A stretch of 64,000 bases of DNA from Methylobacillus sp. (lineage in GTDB: Bacteria > Pseudomonadota > Gammaproteobacteria > Burkholderiales > Methylophilaceae), in the NCBI GenBank assembly GCA_031277395.1, contig JAITML010000009.1:33833-97832 (forward strand), written 5' to 3'. The notes under the pieces are model-generated. The model worked only from the letters and a program-made list of their open reading frames with translations, made no database searches and was not told the origin of the DNA. The translations under genes were made by a program, and so were the position numbers. This document shows positions 52,158 through 63,100 of this stretch, piece by piece. The stretch's first letter is position 1, and each line of letters begins with the position of its first letter.

Positions 52158-53159
52158 ATGAGCGGATTGACTCTCACCCAATTTATTATCGAAGAACAGC
52201 GGCAGCACGCGCAGGCGACGGAGGACTTTACCCTGTTGCTCAATGATGTAGTCTCCGCCTGCAAACGCATCGCCAATCAGGTCAACAAAGGCGCGCTGCT
52301 CGGCACCATGGGGAGTCTGGAGTCCGAAAATGTTCAGGGTGAAGTGCAAAAGCAACTGGATGTCATCACCAACGACGTCTTTATCTCCTCGCTTGAATGG
52401 TCGGGGCGTCTCGCAGGCATGGCCTCGGAGGAAATGGAAGACCCCTATGCCATCCCAAGCCATTACCCACTGGGCAAGCACCTGATTCTGTTCGACCCGC
52501 TGGATGGCTCTTCCAACGTCAATATCAACATCTCGGTCGGCACCATCTTTTCCATCCTGCGCGCGCCCGCAGGCGCGACCAGACCCGCGTTGCAGGATTT
52601 TCTGCAACCGGGAACGCAGCAAGTATGCGCGGGTTACGCCCTGTACGGTTCCTCTACCATGTTCGTGCTCACCACCGGCCACGGCGTCAACGGTTTTACG
52701 CTGGATCGCGAGATTGGCGAGTTTTATCTCACGCACCCCAACATGCAAATCCCCGCCGACACGCACGAATTTGCGGTCAACACCTCCAATCAGCGCCACT
52801 GGGAAGCCCCGGTGCAGCGCTATGTGCGTGAATGCCTGCAAGGCAAGGAAGGCCTGCGCGGTCGTGACTTCAACATGCGCTGGGTCGCTTCCATGGTTGC
52901 CGAAATCCACCGTATTTTGGTGCGTGGCGGCGTCTTTATGTACCCGCTCGACAGCAAACTCAAAGATCAGGGCGGCAAACTGCGCCTGCTCTACGAAGCC
53001 AACCCCATGAGCTTCATCGTGGAGCAAGCGGGCGGGGTCAGCTCCACCGGCTACCACCGCATCCTCGGCCTGCAACCCGAGGCTTTGCACCAGCGCGTGC
53101 CCGTGATTCTTGGCTCAAAAAACGAGGTCGAGCGCATCGTCTCCTACCACAGCGAGTAA
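52158..53159 (+). CDS. fbp: Class I fructose-1,6-bisphosphatase
   Basis: This 333-residue enzyme removes the 1-phosphate from fructose 1,6-bisphosphate in gluconeogenesis and, in autotrophs, in the Calvin cycle. The metal-binding signature [20 protein letters not shown] is followed by [15 protein letters not shown] and the substrate loop [16 protein letters not shown]. The length is normal. It has AAAGG upstream and its own leader. A small uncharacterised gene follows after 5 bases. Confidence 0.96.
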   Translation: MSGLTLTQFIIEEQRQHAQATEDFTLLLNDVVSACKRIANQVNKGALLGTMGSLESENVQGEVQKQLDVITNDVFISSLEWSGRLAGMASEEMEDPYAIPSHYPLGKHLILFDPLDGSSNVNINISVGTIFSILRAPAGATRPALQDFLQPGTQQVCAGYALYGSSTMFVLTTGHGVNGFTLDREIGEFYLTHPNMQIPADTHEFAVNTSNQRHWEAPVQRYVRECLQGKEGLRGRDFNMRWVASMVAEIHRILVRGGVFMYPLDSKLKDQGGKLRLLYEANPMSFIVEQAGGVSSTGYHRILGLQPEALHQRVPVILGSKNEVERIVSYHSE

Positions 53160-53164
53160 ACGCC

Positions 53165-53416
53165 ATGACTGTCCCAATCGCAGAACTCAAGCGCGCCGTT
53201 CAGGCCGCACTGGACAGCGAATGGGACAAGTCGCACAAAATCGTGCAGGGATACAACACTCCCACCGCCTGCCGCATACACGCCGTGTTGCATAAAATCG
53301 AAGGCGACGCCTGGAACAGCCGCTACTGGTACGCCCGAACCTCGCATAAATACGAGGAATACGCCGATCCGCAAGATGAACTGCGGGCGATTTTGCGGGA
53401 ACTGGAAAATAATTAA
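53165..53416 (+). CDS. Small conserved-looking protein of unknown function
   Basis: I do not recognise this 83-residue protein. It is soluble, with a helical N-terminal part (PIAELKRAVQAALDSEWDKS), a central NTPTACRIHAVLHKIEGD and an aromatic stretch SRYWYARTSHKYE. The start lies 5 bases after the fbp stop, so the two are probably co-transcribed. The sequence looks like a real folded domain rather than random translation. Function is unknown. Confidence 0.65.
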   Translation: MTVPIAELKRAVQAALDSEWDKSHKIVQGYNTPTACRIHAVLHKIEGDAWNSRYWYARTSHKYEEYADPQDELRAILRELENN

Positions 53417-53504
53417 CGCAAAATCCACCATCCCCCTATTTTTATTTGCCTTTTTGCATTCCATCCGTCCTTTTGAAAAATAAGACAAACTTGATTTTTT
53501 TAGC

Positions 53505-53525
53505 TAGACTAGTCTAATCAGATTA
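53505..53525. promoter_or_regulatory. Two overlapping palindromes upstream of the response regulator gene
   Basis: TAGACTAGTCTA (53505-53516) is a perfect 12-base palindrome, and TAATCAGATTA (53515-53525) is a perfect palindrome about one central base. They lie 65-85 bases before the response regulator start, next to TTGATT, a plausible -35. They could be operators, for example for autoregulation. Confidence 0.45.
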
Positions 53526-53590
53526 ACCCACTACTCCAAGATTGATGGCATCCATTTTGATGTGTCTGCCGATTCGATTACGGAAAATAA

Positions 53591-54301
53591 ATGACTGAGA
53601 TAAAAAAAGAATCTACCATGGTCGGAAGTCACGACGCTCACCGTATACCTCCCGCCGAACTAATCCGAGTCGGCGTGGTGGAGGATGACGAGGCTATGAG
53701 TAAAATTTTCGCCGATGCGATCTCGACCGCCGGCGACATGAAACTCGTTTTTACCGCTTCCAGCCGCGAAGAGGCTTTGTCGCAGCTGAGCGAAAACACG
53801 ACGGATGTGTTGCTGACTGATCTCGGGCTGCCCGATGGCAGCGGGTTGGATGTGATCTCGGCAGCAGCAGCGCGCTGGCCGGATTGCGCGATACTGGTGA
53901 GTACGGTGTTTGGTGACGAGCTCAGCGTATTTCGCTCAATCGAGGCGGGCGCGCAGGGCTATCTTCTCAAGGATACCGACGCGAACCAGCTTGTGCATGA
54001 AATTCGCACGGTACACGCGGGTGGCAGCCCGATCAGCCCGCTCGTGGCGCGCAAAATTCTCGGGCGCATCGGCAAGGACGAGGCCGTACCCACCGAGCCA
54101 AGCGAGATCAACCTGACGGCGCGCGAGCAAGAGGTGCTGCACCTTATCAGTCGCGGCTTCACGGCCGACGAAGTCGCGCAACTCATCGGCATATCCAAAC
54201 ATACGGTGCTGACGTTCGTGCGGAGCATCTACCGCAAACTCGAAGTAAATTCCAAAGTGGAAGCGGTCAACGAAGCGCGCAGAATGGGGCTGCTTTCATG
54301 A
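53591..54301 (+). CDS. NarL/LuxR-family response regulator
   Basis: This 236-residue protein has a receiver domain with acidic EDD at residues 31-33, the phosphoacceptor Asp77 in LLTDLGLPDGSG and Lys in YLLKDTDAN. A C-terminal LuxR helix-turn-helix (LTAREQEVLHLISRGFTADE, then VAQLIGISKHTV) binds DNA. The next gene, a sensor kinase, overlaps it by 4 bases (ATGA). The divergence of the N-terminal 25 residues leaves the start uncertain; a second ATG lies 27 bases further. A role in controlling the downstream autotransporter is possible but unproven. Confidence 0.92.
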   Translation: MTEIKKESTMVGSHDAHRIPPAELIRVGVVEDDEAMSKIFADAISTAGDMKLVFTASSREEALSQLSENTTDVLLTDLGLPDGSGLDVISAAAARWPDCAILVSTVFGDELSVFRSIEAGAQGYLLKDTDANQLVHEIRTVHAGGSPISPLVARKILGRIGKDEAVPTEPSEINLTAREQEVLHLISRGFTADEVAQLIGISKHTVLTFVRSIYRKLEVNSKVEAVNEARRMGLLS

Positions 54302-56211
54302 AGCGCCTGGGCCTGCTTCTGCTGATATTGCTTGGCTTGTCGGCTTGCAGTCAGGAGCCGCCGCCCGATATTGTGCACTGGCAACAGGCGGAACGCATCT
54401 CCGAAACTGCCGATTTCATACCGCCCGCCGTCTTGCCCGCCATGCTTGCGCAACCGGATGCATGGACGCCGATCAAGTTGCCGGACAGCCTGCCGCGACA
54501 ACCCGAGGTGGAAGAGGCAGGCGGCATGCAGCCCACGCAAGCCGATGTCACCTGGTGGCGTTTGACTCTGCCTGAAACAGTGCGCGCGGGCGATGATGTG
54601 CATTTTTATCTGCCGCGCTGGCAAACCGTTGGCACGGTGGCCGTTTACGCCGACAACCGGATGATTTACCGCACTTCCGGCAGCCTGCTCTGGAACAGCT
54701 TCAACCGCCCGCTCTGGCTATCCTTGTCACAAGGCGGCGGCGGCGCCATGCCGCGCACCGTACTGATACGCATGGCAAGCGAAAAAGGGGCGGGCGGAGC
54801 CTTGTCCACAGCCTGGGCAGGGCCGGCGCAGAATCTGATGTGGCGTTACCGCGCACGCACAATCATTCAGGTTGATCTCGTGGTGTGGAGCAGCGTGACC
54901 TTCCTCGCGGTCGGATTATTTTCCCTGGCCGTTTTCTGGGCAAGACGGCACGAGAAAATTTATCTGGTCTTTTTCATGCTGGCCATGCTGTACATGCTGC
55001 GCTATCTGCACATGACCATAGGCGAACTGCCGCCCCCCGTGCCCGACAACTGGTTCGGCTGGATAACCATCAACGCGCTGGCCTGGATGACGCTGTGCAT
55101 TTTCCTTTTCCTGACGTGGATCAGCCGGCACGAATGGCCGGTGCTGGAAAAAAGCCTGATTATCGGCGGCGCTCTTGTCACGGTGGCAACCACACCCATC
55201 ATCAGTCCTCACCTGCTGACTTCGACCACACTGCCTTACGCCTATGGCGTCGCCTTGCTGCTGCTGGCCATACTGGCTCTCATAGGCATACGCGCAGCGC
55301 ACGCCAGCAAATCGCGCATGGCCTGGATACTCGCATTGATATACGGCTCCATGCCCATCATCGGCCTGTATGACATGGCGTTTCTGGATTACCGCGTCAA
55401 TGTCGAAAGCATCTATTTGCGCCCCTACCCCGGCATCGGCCTAATCGTGATTTGCGCAGGGCTAATCTACCATCGCTACATCAACTCACTGAAAGCGGTG
55501 GAAAATGCCAACGCGCTGCTCGCGCAACGTGTGGCCGAGCGCGAAGCCGAACTTTCCCAAAAGTACGAGCAACTGCGTCAACTCGAACAACAGCATGTGC
55601 TGGAGCAGGAGCGTCAACGCATCATGCAGGAAATGCACGACGGCCTCGGCTCCTCGCTCATCAGCGCGCTGCACGTAGTCGAGCGCGGCACACCGGAACG
55701 CGAGGAAATCGCGCAAGTGCTGCGAGACTGCATTGACGATCTGAAACTTTCGCTGGATTCGCTTTCCTTCAGCGAATCGGATTTGCTCTCTCTGCTCGCC
55801 ACACTGCGCTTCCGCCTTGGCAGCCGACTGCAAACCGCAGGCGTCACACTGCAATGGAACGTTGCTGATGTGCCGCCTTTGCCCTGGCTTAACGCGCAAA
55901 GCGCGCTGCACATTCTGCGCATCCTGCAGGAAGTGCTCGCCAATATCATCAAACACACGCAAGCGAGCCGCATTGCATTTTCTACCCACTGCGACGCAAG
56001 CGATGTCATTGTCCAGGTGCGCGACAATGGCCACGGCAACTTTACCCACACCTTCAGCACCGAAACTCCCTCTCCTTCCGGGTGCGGCCTCACCAACATC
56101 GCCAACCGCGCCCACGCCATCGGTGCAACCGGCTCCTGGGAACCCACGGACGAAGGTGGCCTGTTCACGCTTCGCCTGCCTCTGAAAAAGCGGGCAGAAC
56201 AACAAGAATAA
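54298..56211 (+). CDS. Seven-span sensor histidine kinase (HisKA_3 family)
   Basis: This 637-residue membrane kinase starts with a lipoprotein-like or signal-like segment (LLLLILLGLSACSQ). A periplasmic domain of about 170 residues follows, then roughly seven membrane helices (residues about 195-400, for example VVWSSVTFLAVGLFSLAVFW), as in 7TMR-DISM receptors. A coiled coil leads to the phosphoacceptor His447 in MQEMHDGLGSS. The ATPase core shows EVLANIIKHTQAS, VRDNGHG and GCGLTNIANRA. It is the partner of the overlapping NarL-type regulator. The signal is unknown; DISM-type sensors often detect carbohydrates. Confidence 0.9.
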   Translation: MKRLGLLLLILLGLSACSQEPPPDIVHWQQAERISETADFIPPAVLPAMLAQPDAWTPIKLPDSLPRQPEVEEAGGMQPTQADVTWWRLTLPETVRAGDDVHFYLPRWQTVGTVAVYADNRMIYRTSGSLLWNSFNRPLWLSLSQGGGGAMPRTVLIRMASEKGAGGALSTAWAGPAQNLMWRYRARTIIQVDLVVWSSVTFLAVGLFSLAVFWARRHEKIYLVFFMLAMLYMLRYLHMTIGELPPPVPDNWFGWITINALAWMTLCIFLFLTWISRHEWPVLEKSLIIGGALVTVATTPIISPHLLTSTTLPYAYGVALLLLAILALIGIRAAHASKSRMAWILALIYGSMPIIGLYDMAFLDYRVNVESIYLRPYPGIGLIVICAGLIYHRYINSLKAVENANALLAQRVAEREAELSQKYEQLRQLEQQHVLEQERQRIMQEMHDGLGSSLISALHVVERGTPEREEIAQVLRDCIDDLKLSLDSLSFSESDLLSLLATLRFRLGSRLQTAGVTLQWNVADVPPLPWLNAQSALHILRILQEVLANIIKHTQASRIAFSTHCDASDVIVQVRDNGHGNFTHTFSTETPSPSGCGLTNIANRAHAIGATGSWEPTDEGGLFTLRLPLKKRAEQQE

Positions 56212-56219
56212 GCAAAAAT

Positions 56220-56244
56220 AAGGGCGGGTTTCAAGCCCGCCCTT
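56220..56244. terminator. Hairpin terminator after the sensor kinase
   Basis: AAGGGCGGG and CCCGCCCTT form a nine-base stem around TTTCAAG. It starts 9 bases after the kinase stop. The T-run after it on the plus strand is weak, but an A-run precedes it, so it resembles a terminator read best from the minus strand. Confidence 0.65.
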
Positions 56245-56394
56245 GCGCGTACTTTTCTCCAAATAGCAGTACTTCACCTAATCAGTTCTAGCGATAGTCA
56301 AGCAATCCCTCCGCCCCTATAGTTAAGCCATCGTGTTAATGACCCACCGCGACGAAACTCCAGCGGTGATGCTGACGGAAGCACCGGATTTTAC

Positions 56395-56482
56395 GATCCC
56401 CCTCACCAGTGGTCATGGTAGCGCTGGTGGGCTTGTTCCGTCGGTGGCGCAACGTTCATGGGTGCCACCGACGGACTTTTTC
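56395..56482 (+). ncRNA. Candidate structured small RNA, copy 1
   Basis: Hairpin A pairs 56402-56411 with 56422-56431 (ten pairs, loop GTCATGGTAG). A linker CTTGTT follows. Hairpin B pairs 56438-56448 with 56464-56474 (eleven perfect pairs, loop GCAACGTTCATGGGT), then ACTTTTTC, which looks like a rho-independent end. A possible -10 TATAGT lies at 56318-56323. A second copy follows 180 bases on with compensatory changes in both stems. I cannot match it to a named RNA family. The strand is chosen from the T-run. Confidence 0.6.
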
Positions 56483-56574
56483 ACAAGAATTTCGTTAATA
56501 AAACAAATAATATTTGCACACATTGGATTTGACCCCACACTTTAGTGGGGCTTGTCGTAGCTGTTTGAGATTCA

Positions 56575-56663
56575 CCATCCCCCTGCCAGTGGTCATGGTA
56601 GCGCTGGCAGGACTTGTTCCGTCGGCGGTGCATCGTTCATAGGTACCGCCGACGGATTTTTTG
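56575..56663 (+). ncRNA. Candidate structured small RNA, copy 2
   Basis: Hairpin A pairs 56582-56591 with 56602-56611 around the identical loop GTCATGGTAG. Hairpin B pairs 56619-56629 with 56645-56655 around GCATCGTTCATAGGT, followed by ATTTTTTG. Against copy 1, stem A has A-T to G-C and C-G to T-A swaps, and stem B has T-A to C-G and C-G to T-A swaps, so pairing is kept. A small hairpin CCCCAC/GTGGGG lies between the copies at 56533-56550. Confidence 0.6.
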
Positions 56664-57147
56664 CTAACGCTCTTGTTGGATACCGTTTTTCCGCGTGGGT
56701 TCATCACGCTTTCCTGATCTGCAAGTCCTGTAATATTCCTCCTTCTGCTCGGCTTTTCCACTGCATATTCGGCAACAAGTAACCCAACATTTCCGCCATT
56801 ATTCCGGTACAAGCAGGAATGCCAAGATCACTTTGGTTTTGCCGAAACCCGTAGCCTGAACCCTGTAACCCCTTACTACCTCGCCCTACTCTTCCGGATA
56901 AACTTGATTATCCAACAACCAACTGAAACCAATGGAAAGCGGGCATGGATTCAAGCCTAACTTAACGCCTACCCTACATTTTCTCCAGATAATTTGCATT
57001 TTATTGAGAATTACTGCTAGTATCGCGTCACGATTAAGTAGGCGGCCTTAAAGTACGGTAGCTATAGTCGAAACAAAGACGTTTAATAAACAGATCCTTG
57101 TCATGCGGGGTGTAAGCCTTTACAGCATTGGCAAGGAAGTAAAACAA

Positions 57148-57169
57148 GTTGGCAAGATATCAAGCCAAC
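57148..57169. promoter_or_regulatory. Inverted repeat in the autotransporter leader
   Basis: GTTGGC and GCCAAC flank AAGATATCAA, itself nearly symmetrical around GATATC. It ends 29 bases before the autotransporter start codon, in the 5' untranslated region. It could be an operator or an mRNA hairpin affecting translation. There is no second example in the window. Confidence 0.35.
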
Positions 57170-57198
57170 ACTAATTAAGCCACTATGGAGCACACCAC

Positions 57199-60100
57199 AT
57201 GAACAATTCATACAAGACCATATTTAATCGCAGCTTGGGTGTTTTACAAGTCGTTTCTGAGTTGGTAAAGAGTCATGGTAAGGCTGGCTCAGGCATCCAA
57301 ATAACCCATTGTAATTATTCAATTTTCCCGCGTCTTCGGCCTGCTTATGCCGCGCTTGCGTTATCCTTGGGCGTCACGCCTGCCCTCGCGCAAGTCACAA
57401 TCGACCCCAATTGGGACGGCAGCAACTACACCGACGCCACACACGGGCAATACACTTACAGCGGCGGCGGTACAGAGACTCTGACCGGCGACTTCACACT
57501 CGCGCCCAGCATCAATCCGATCACGAATATCTCTTTCCTGACGCTAATCACGAACCCCGCTGCGGATGTCCAGGGCTTGCCCCTTGGCTATACCGGTTCT
57601 TTCGACTTGAACCTGGGTGGTCAAAACGACCCCATCATTGTGCCCAACCAGACCAATCCTTTGTTGGGAACCGAGACCTTTTTCATGAATGGCAGCGCGG
57701 ACATGTCATACATCTTGCAAAATCCGTCGCTACAAACCTATCAATCAGCGGCAGCTTCCAATATCTATTCCGGCCTGCGGTTTGCCACGGTGGACAATGG
57801 CACGCTAAACATCAGCATCAATTCCGCCGCCTTGAATAATGCTGGCGGTACGCTGAATACCAGCAATACAATCGTCGCCAAAGATACTGCGCTGTTCATG
57901 GCTCAAAACAACGGCACGGTCGTTTTGCAAGAAGATATGCGCGTGCGATTTGCTATGGCTGGTACGGCAGTCGATCCCACAGATGTCGTTAACCCCCGCT
58001 CTTCCAACGTTAACAATGACACGTTCAACGGCTCCTTTTTGGGCTTTGATGGCACGCCGTGGAATGTGACAGACCTTGCCAGCTTCAAAGACTATAACGA
58101 CTGGCTGGCCGACAAGATGATCGCGGGCGAGTTGCCGACTGCCCAATATCTGACTGAGCTGAACAAAGCCTATACAAACGCGACTACTGCATTCACCTAT
58201 GATCCCACGCTGGGCACCCCCATCTCGCCGGGCGATCCGTTATTCGATCCGCTTACCAAAGCGGTCATTGCCGAAGCCAATGGCTCCAACGCCACCGCAA
58301 TTATCGACACGGGCGTTACTGTATTGCTGGAGGGGGACACTAACGTCGTCGATGCCTACAGCAGTTTTGGCGCACCCGTGGCGGCGCTGTACGCCTCGAA
58401 CGGCGGCACCGTCATCAATAACGGCTTGATTGCCGGGGTACGCGGCGTAGCGCCGATTTTTGTGGATGACAACAGCACCGGCATCAACAATGGCGTCATT
58501 ATTGGGGGCTCACTGCGCACACTGACCAACCCCAATACCGTTATCGCAACAGGCACCAGCGGCTTCGTCCGCGTTGATGGCCCCGGTGCCACATTCACCA
58601 ACAACGGCATTATCAACGTGAACTATCAGGGGGCAATTCAGATTTATGAAGGTTCCGCAATCAACAACGGCGTAATCAATGTCCAAAACGGTACTTCCCC
58701 TAGCGGCGCCCAGACTCGGGGGATTAACGCAACATTCACCAATGCTACGGGTGGTGTAATTTACCTGGGCAGAGACATCAGTATGGACATGTCCTCGCCC
58801 GATAAGCTTGATTGGGGCGGCGCGGATATTGAGGCCGCTTCCATCGGTAGCACTGGCATTGCAGCTACCGCTCAAGGCGGCACAGGCATCAATCAGGGAA
58901 AAATCATTATCGGCACCAAGGTAGTGGGTGTTGCCGGTATGCGGGCAACCAACGGCTCGGCTTCTGTCATCAACGATGTGGGCGGTGAAATCGATATAAA
59001 CGGTTCCGTCGCAGGCGGCCTCGTGGGCGTCAACACGGGGATGCACATACAAAACACAGGCACTACAAACAGCAGCCTCAACGCCGGCACCATCAATCTG
59101 AATGCAATCAACAGCGTTGGCCTGTATGTTCTTGCCACTTCCACCGCCGGCGCTTCCAGCGCCGAATCTTCCGGAGTCATCAATGTCAATGGCGGCCAGG
59201 ACCCGACTACTTTGCTCCGCAACTACGGCATCGTTGCAGAAGGTTCGACGCGCGCAATCGCCACCTTGAGCGGCGTGGTCAACCTCAATGGCGATGGCGC
59301 CATCGGTGTACATGCAAAAAACAACGGCCAGATCAACGTCATCGGCACCGGCACCGTGGTGTTCGATCCGCTGGGTACGGGTGCAATCAACCAAATCGGC
59401 TACTACGCCTTGGGTGTGAACTCGGCCATCACCAACAACAGCACCGGCACGCAGGATGTCTCAACCGATGGCTCCACGCTGTTCCGCGTGGAAAGCGGAG
59501 CTAAATTCACCGGTGGCGGTGGTGCGTCTTCCACCTTTACCGCGTCCGGTGAAAACAGCGTGGCGGTGGCGGCGGTCGGGTTTACGGGGGCGACTCTTTC
59601 ATCCTTCAACTCTGGCGGCATGACCATTAACGCAAGCGGGATCAACTCCACCGCCGTGCTGATCGAAGGCGGCGCGCAGGGCAAGATTGAATCCACCGCC
59701 ACCATCAATTTGACCGGCGTGGGCGCGGGGGCCGGCATTGCCGATGGGCAGGGGCATGACATCAATGGCGACGCGGCGGGCGCGCCGGTCATCGGTGTGT
59801 TGGGCAATTCCACGCTGGCGGCAGGTGCGGCAGGCTTTGGTACGGGCACCGTGCTGGTGAGCGAAGCCAATCTCAACTCCTCGCTCGACAATGTAACAGG
59901 CTACATCGCGCGCAACGGCGCGGCACTGGACAACAGCGGCAACCTCAACTTCACCGGTATCGACACGACCGGCATCAGCGTTGAGGATGGCTCGACGGGG
60001 CGGAACTCAGGCACGATCTCGATTGGTACAGGCGGCGTCGGCATCTCGGCGTTAAGCTCCACCGCAGCGCCCACCACCGTCACCAATACGGGCACGATCA

Positions 60101-63100
60101 ACGCCAATGGTGGCTCTGTCACACAACGCACGACAGGTATCCGGGCGAGTGGCGCGAATGCCACAGTCAATATGACTGCCGGCAACGTCAATCTCAACGG
60201 CGTGGGCTCAATCGGCGTGAATGCCGAAGATGGTGCGACCGTCAATCTGTCGGGTACCGCTGCGGTGGTGTTCAACAATGCAGCGTCAGACCAGATCGGC
60301 TTCCTGATCTCGGGTCTGGGATCAACGGTCAACAACGCGGCGACATCGCTTGACGCAAGTTCGGCGAACTCGCGGCTGTTCCGCGTTGATGACGGGGCGT
60401 CTTACCAAGGTACCCCGGGAACGACACTTGAAGCCTCAGGAGCAGGAGCGATTGCGCTTGTCGCTTCCGGGGTGAACGCGGATAGCACCAAGAGCAAGAT
60501 CGATACGGGAGACGCCACGCTTGATGTTACGGGCGCAGGCGCTTGGGGCGTGCGTGTTGACGGCGGCGCAGAGGGAATCATCACCGCCGGTTCGACGATC
60601 AATCTGACCGGCGTTGGGGCAATTGCCGGCGTGGTGGATGGGCGCGAAGTGGCGCTCGACGGTACGCTCTCGGCAACAACCGCCCCTTCGACGCTGACCA
60701 ATAACGCTACCGTCAGTTCGGCAGCAACGGGCGCGACCGGCTTCATTACACGCTTTGACGGCACACTGATCAACAATGGCGACATCACGCTTACCGGGCC
60801 AAACAGCCGGGGTGTCGAGGTGGTAGACGGTCATTTCGTCAACACCGCCGATGTGACGGTGAACGGCACAGCAGTCTATGTCGAAGGCGCGAATGCCACC
60901 GTGCAAAACAACGGCAGCGGCACGATCCTCGCCACCAATGGCCGTGCGGCGATTGAACTGGGCACCGATGCGGATCTCGACTTGGTAGGCTCCGGCGCCA
61001 ACACCGTGGAAGGACGCGGGACGGCGCACGCTGTGCTGATTGATACAGATGCAGCCGGGCTGACCGTGAATGGCGCACATCTCATCGTCAACGCTGTGGG
61101 CGCCACCGGCAACGGCATCGAGAACGCAGGCGAGATCGCCGACATTCAACTCACCAACACCCTCATCGACGTAGCTAATGGCAAAGGCGTACGCACGGCC
61201 ACCAGCCTCGCCGCCACCAACAGCGGCACGATTACTGTTACCGGCAGCGGCACAGGCCTGGCCTTTGAGACCGCCACTGGCACCGCGATAAGTGAAGATA
61301 TCGACCTCTCCGATTCCTCCGGTCTCACCATTGAAATCACGGGTGTAAATGGTACGGGTATTTCCGTCAACCACAGCGGCGGCGGCGATTTCACCAGCGC
61401 GGTCAATGTGAACGTCGCCGCAAGTGGTGGCTCGGCGGTGAAGCTCACCGGCATCGCCACGGCGCTGAACAGCGGCACGCTGACTTCACTTAGCACCGCC
61501 GCACCGGTTGTGGATGCCAGCGCCACCGGCACGAACTTCACCAACGATGTCACCGGCATCATCACGGTGGCCTCAACTACCGACACTGCCGTGCAGTTCG
61601 GCACCCAGAACGACACGTTTATCAACAGCGGGGCGGTGACGGGGGTGGTGAATTTGGGCGCGGGCACCAACGCCGCGATCTTGAATGCCGGTTCCACCAC
61701 CAGTCAGGTATTGGGCGGTGTAGGGGCGGATACGGTGACGGTGAAGGGTAATGCGGCTTTTGCCCTGCTTGATGGCAACGCGGGTGCTACGGATACCGTC
61801 ATCTTCGACGGTGCAACCCATACGCTCTCGGCTGCCAGCGACATTGACCGCTTCGAGACCTTGCGTCTGCAAAACAGCTCCGTCGTCACCACCGCGCTGC
61901 CGATCAAGATGACAGATGCCTCCACCAACGCGGGCGGTACCGTCAACATCCTCGACACTTCCCGCCTCAACATCACCGCGCCTGCGGGATATGCCTTCAA
62001 CCATGCGCTCACCGGCGACGGCATCTTAAGTGCAACGATGGCGAATGCTGCGGATGCCTTCACCTTCGGAAGCGGCACTGGCTCCGCCTTTGACGGCACG
62101 GTGGTGCTGGGCCTGGGGACGTTCAATCTGGGCGGCGTGAACACCGCCGCACTGCAAAACGCCACCTTGCAACTGGATGCGGGCAACGTCACCACGGTCG
62201 CTGCTGGGCCGCAGAGCATCGAAGGACTCACCTTCAACGGCGGGCGCATGAACTTTGATGATGCCGTGCCGGATGCCATCGCTGTGACCAATCTGGTGAC
62301 GGTGGATACCCTGACGGTGAACAGCGGCTCGGCAGGCGTGCAACTGGTGAATCCCTATACGCCACCTGCCGCAGGCTCTCTTATCGGCACCAATCTGCTG
62401 GAACAGGACAACACCGGGCAGCTTTACACCCAACTGGTGGCGGCCACCACAGTGACGACCCCCGGCGCGTTGCTAACCCTGTTTGACACCAACACCAATA
62501 CCAATCTCTCCAGCCTGGAAACCGTGGAGATCGAGCAGAGCGGGGTCAATGTCGCTACCGGGCATTACGGGCTAGCAGGGTATGCGGGTACTGATGGTAC
62601 TGACACTGGCCTTTTTGTGCGTTGGGGACTGACCCAACTGGATATCCACGCAGGTGAGACCCTGACCGTCGGCAACGGTAACGCCACCGGCGAGGACGCT
62701 ACGCTTTCGGCGCTGGTCACGGACCTTGGCAATCTTGAAATTGACGCAGGCACAGGCAACACCGTGATTCTCACCAACAGCGGCAATACTTACAGCGGCA
62801 ATACGATTGTGACCTCAGGCATCTTGCAACTGGGAAATAACGATGTACTGGGCCAGACTTCGTTGTTGCAGATTGAAGCGAATGCGACGGTGAACATCAA
62901 CGGCTTCACGCAGACCATAGGCGCGTTTGACGGCAAGGCGAATTCGACGCTGAATATCAACACGGGTAATTTGACGGTAGGCATTATCAACGGCTCGACG
63001 GGCATCTTCACAGGCGAGGCGGGTTCCTTCCAGAACATCGGCACCGGCACCCTGACGGTGGAAGAAGGCGGCACCTCAGCAGGCACCTTGACTGGCGCGG

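Larger units (their letters stand above)
56212..57198. other. Intergenic gap of about 1 kb before the autotransporter gene
   Basis: No protein-coding gene is supported. The gap holds a terminator hairpin after the kinase, two tandem structured elements, and a 500-base stretch (56670-57198) that should contain the autotransporter promoter and leader. A small inverted repeat GGATAA/TTATCC is at 56896-56913. Apart from these I see nothing I can name. Confidence 0.7.

Noticed and set aside
56495..56812. Small minus-strand open frame across the second structured element
   Set aside because: It has no ribosome binding site and no family similarity, and its codons cover a conserved RNA hairpin pair.
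57411..57839. Short plus-strand frame inside the start of the autotransporter gene
   Set aside because: It lies in a different frame inside a well-supported signal and passenger region and has no start context.
58510..59394. Several open frames on the minus strand inside the autotransporter gene
   Set aside because: They arise from the biased codon use of the repeat-rich passenger; the plus-strand frame is continuous and has a proper signal and domain repeats.
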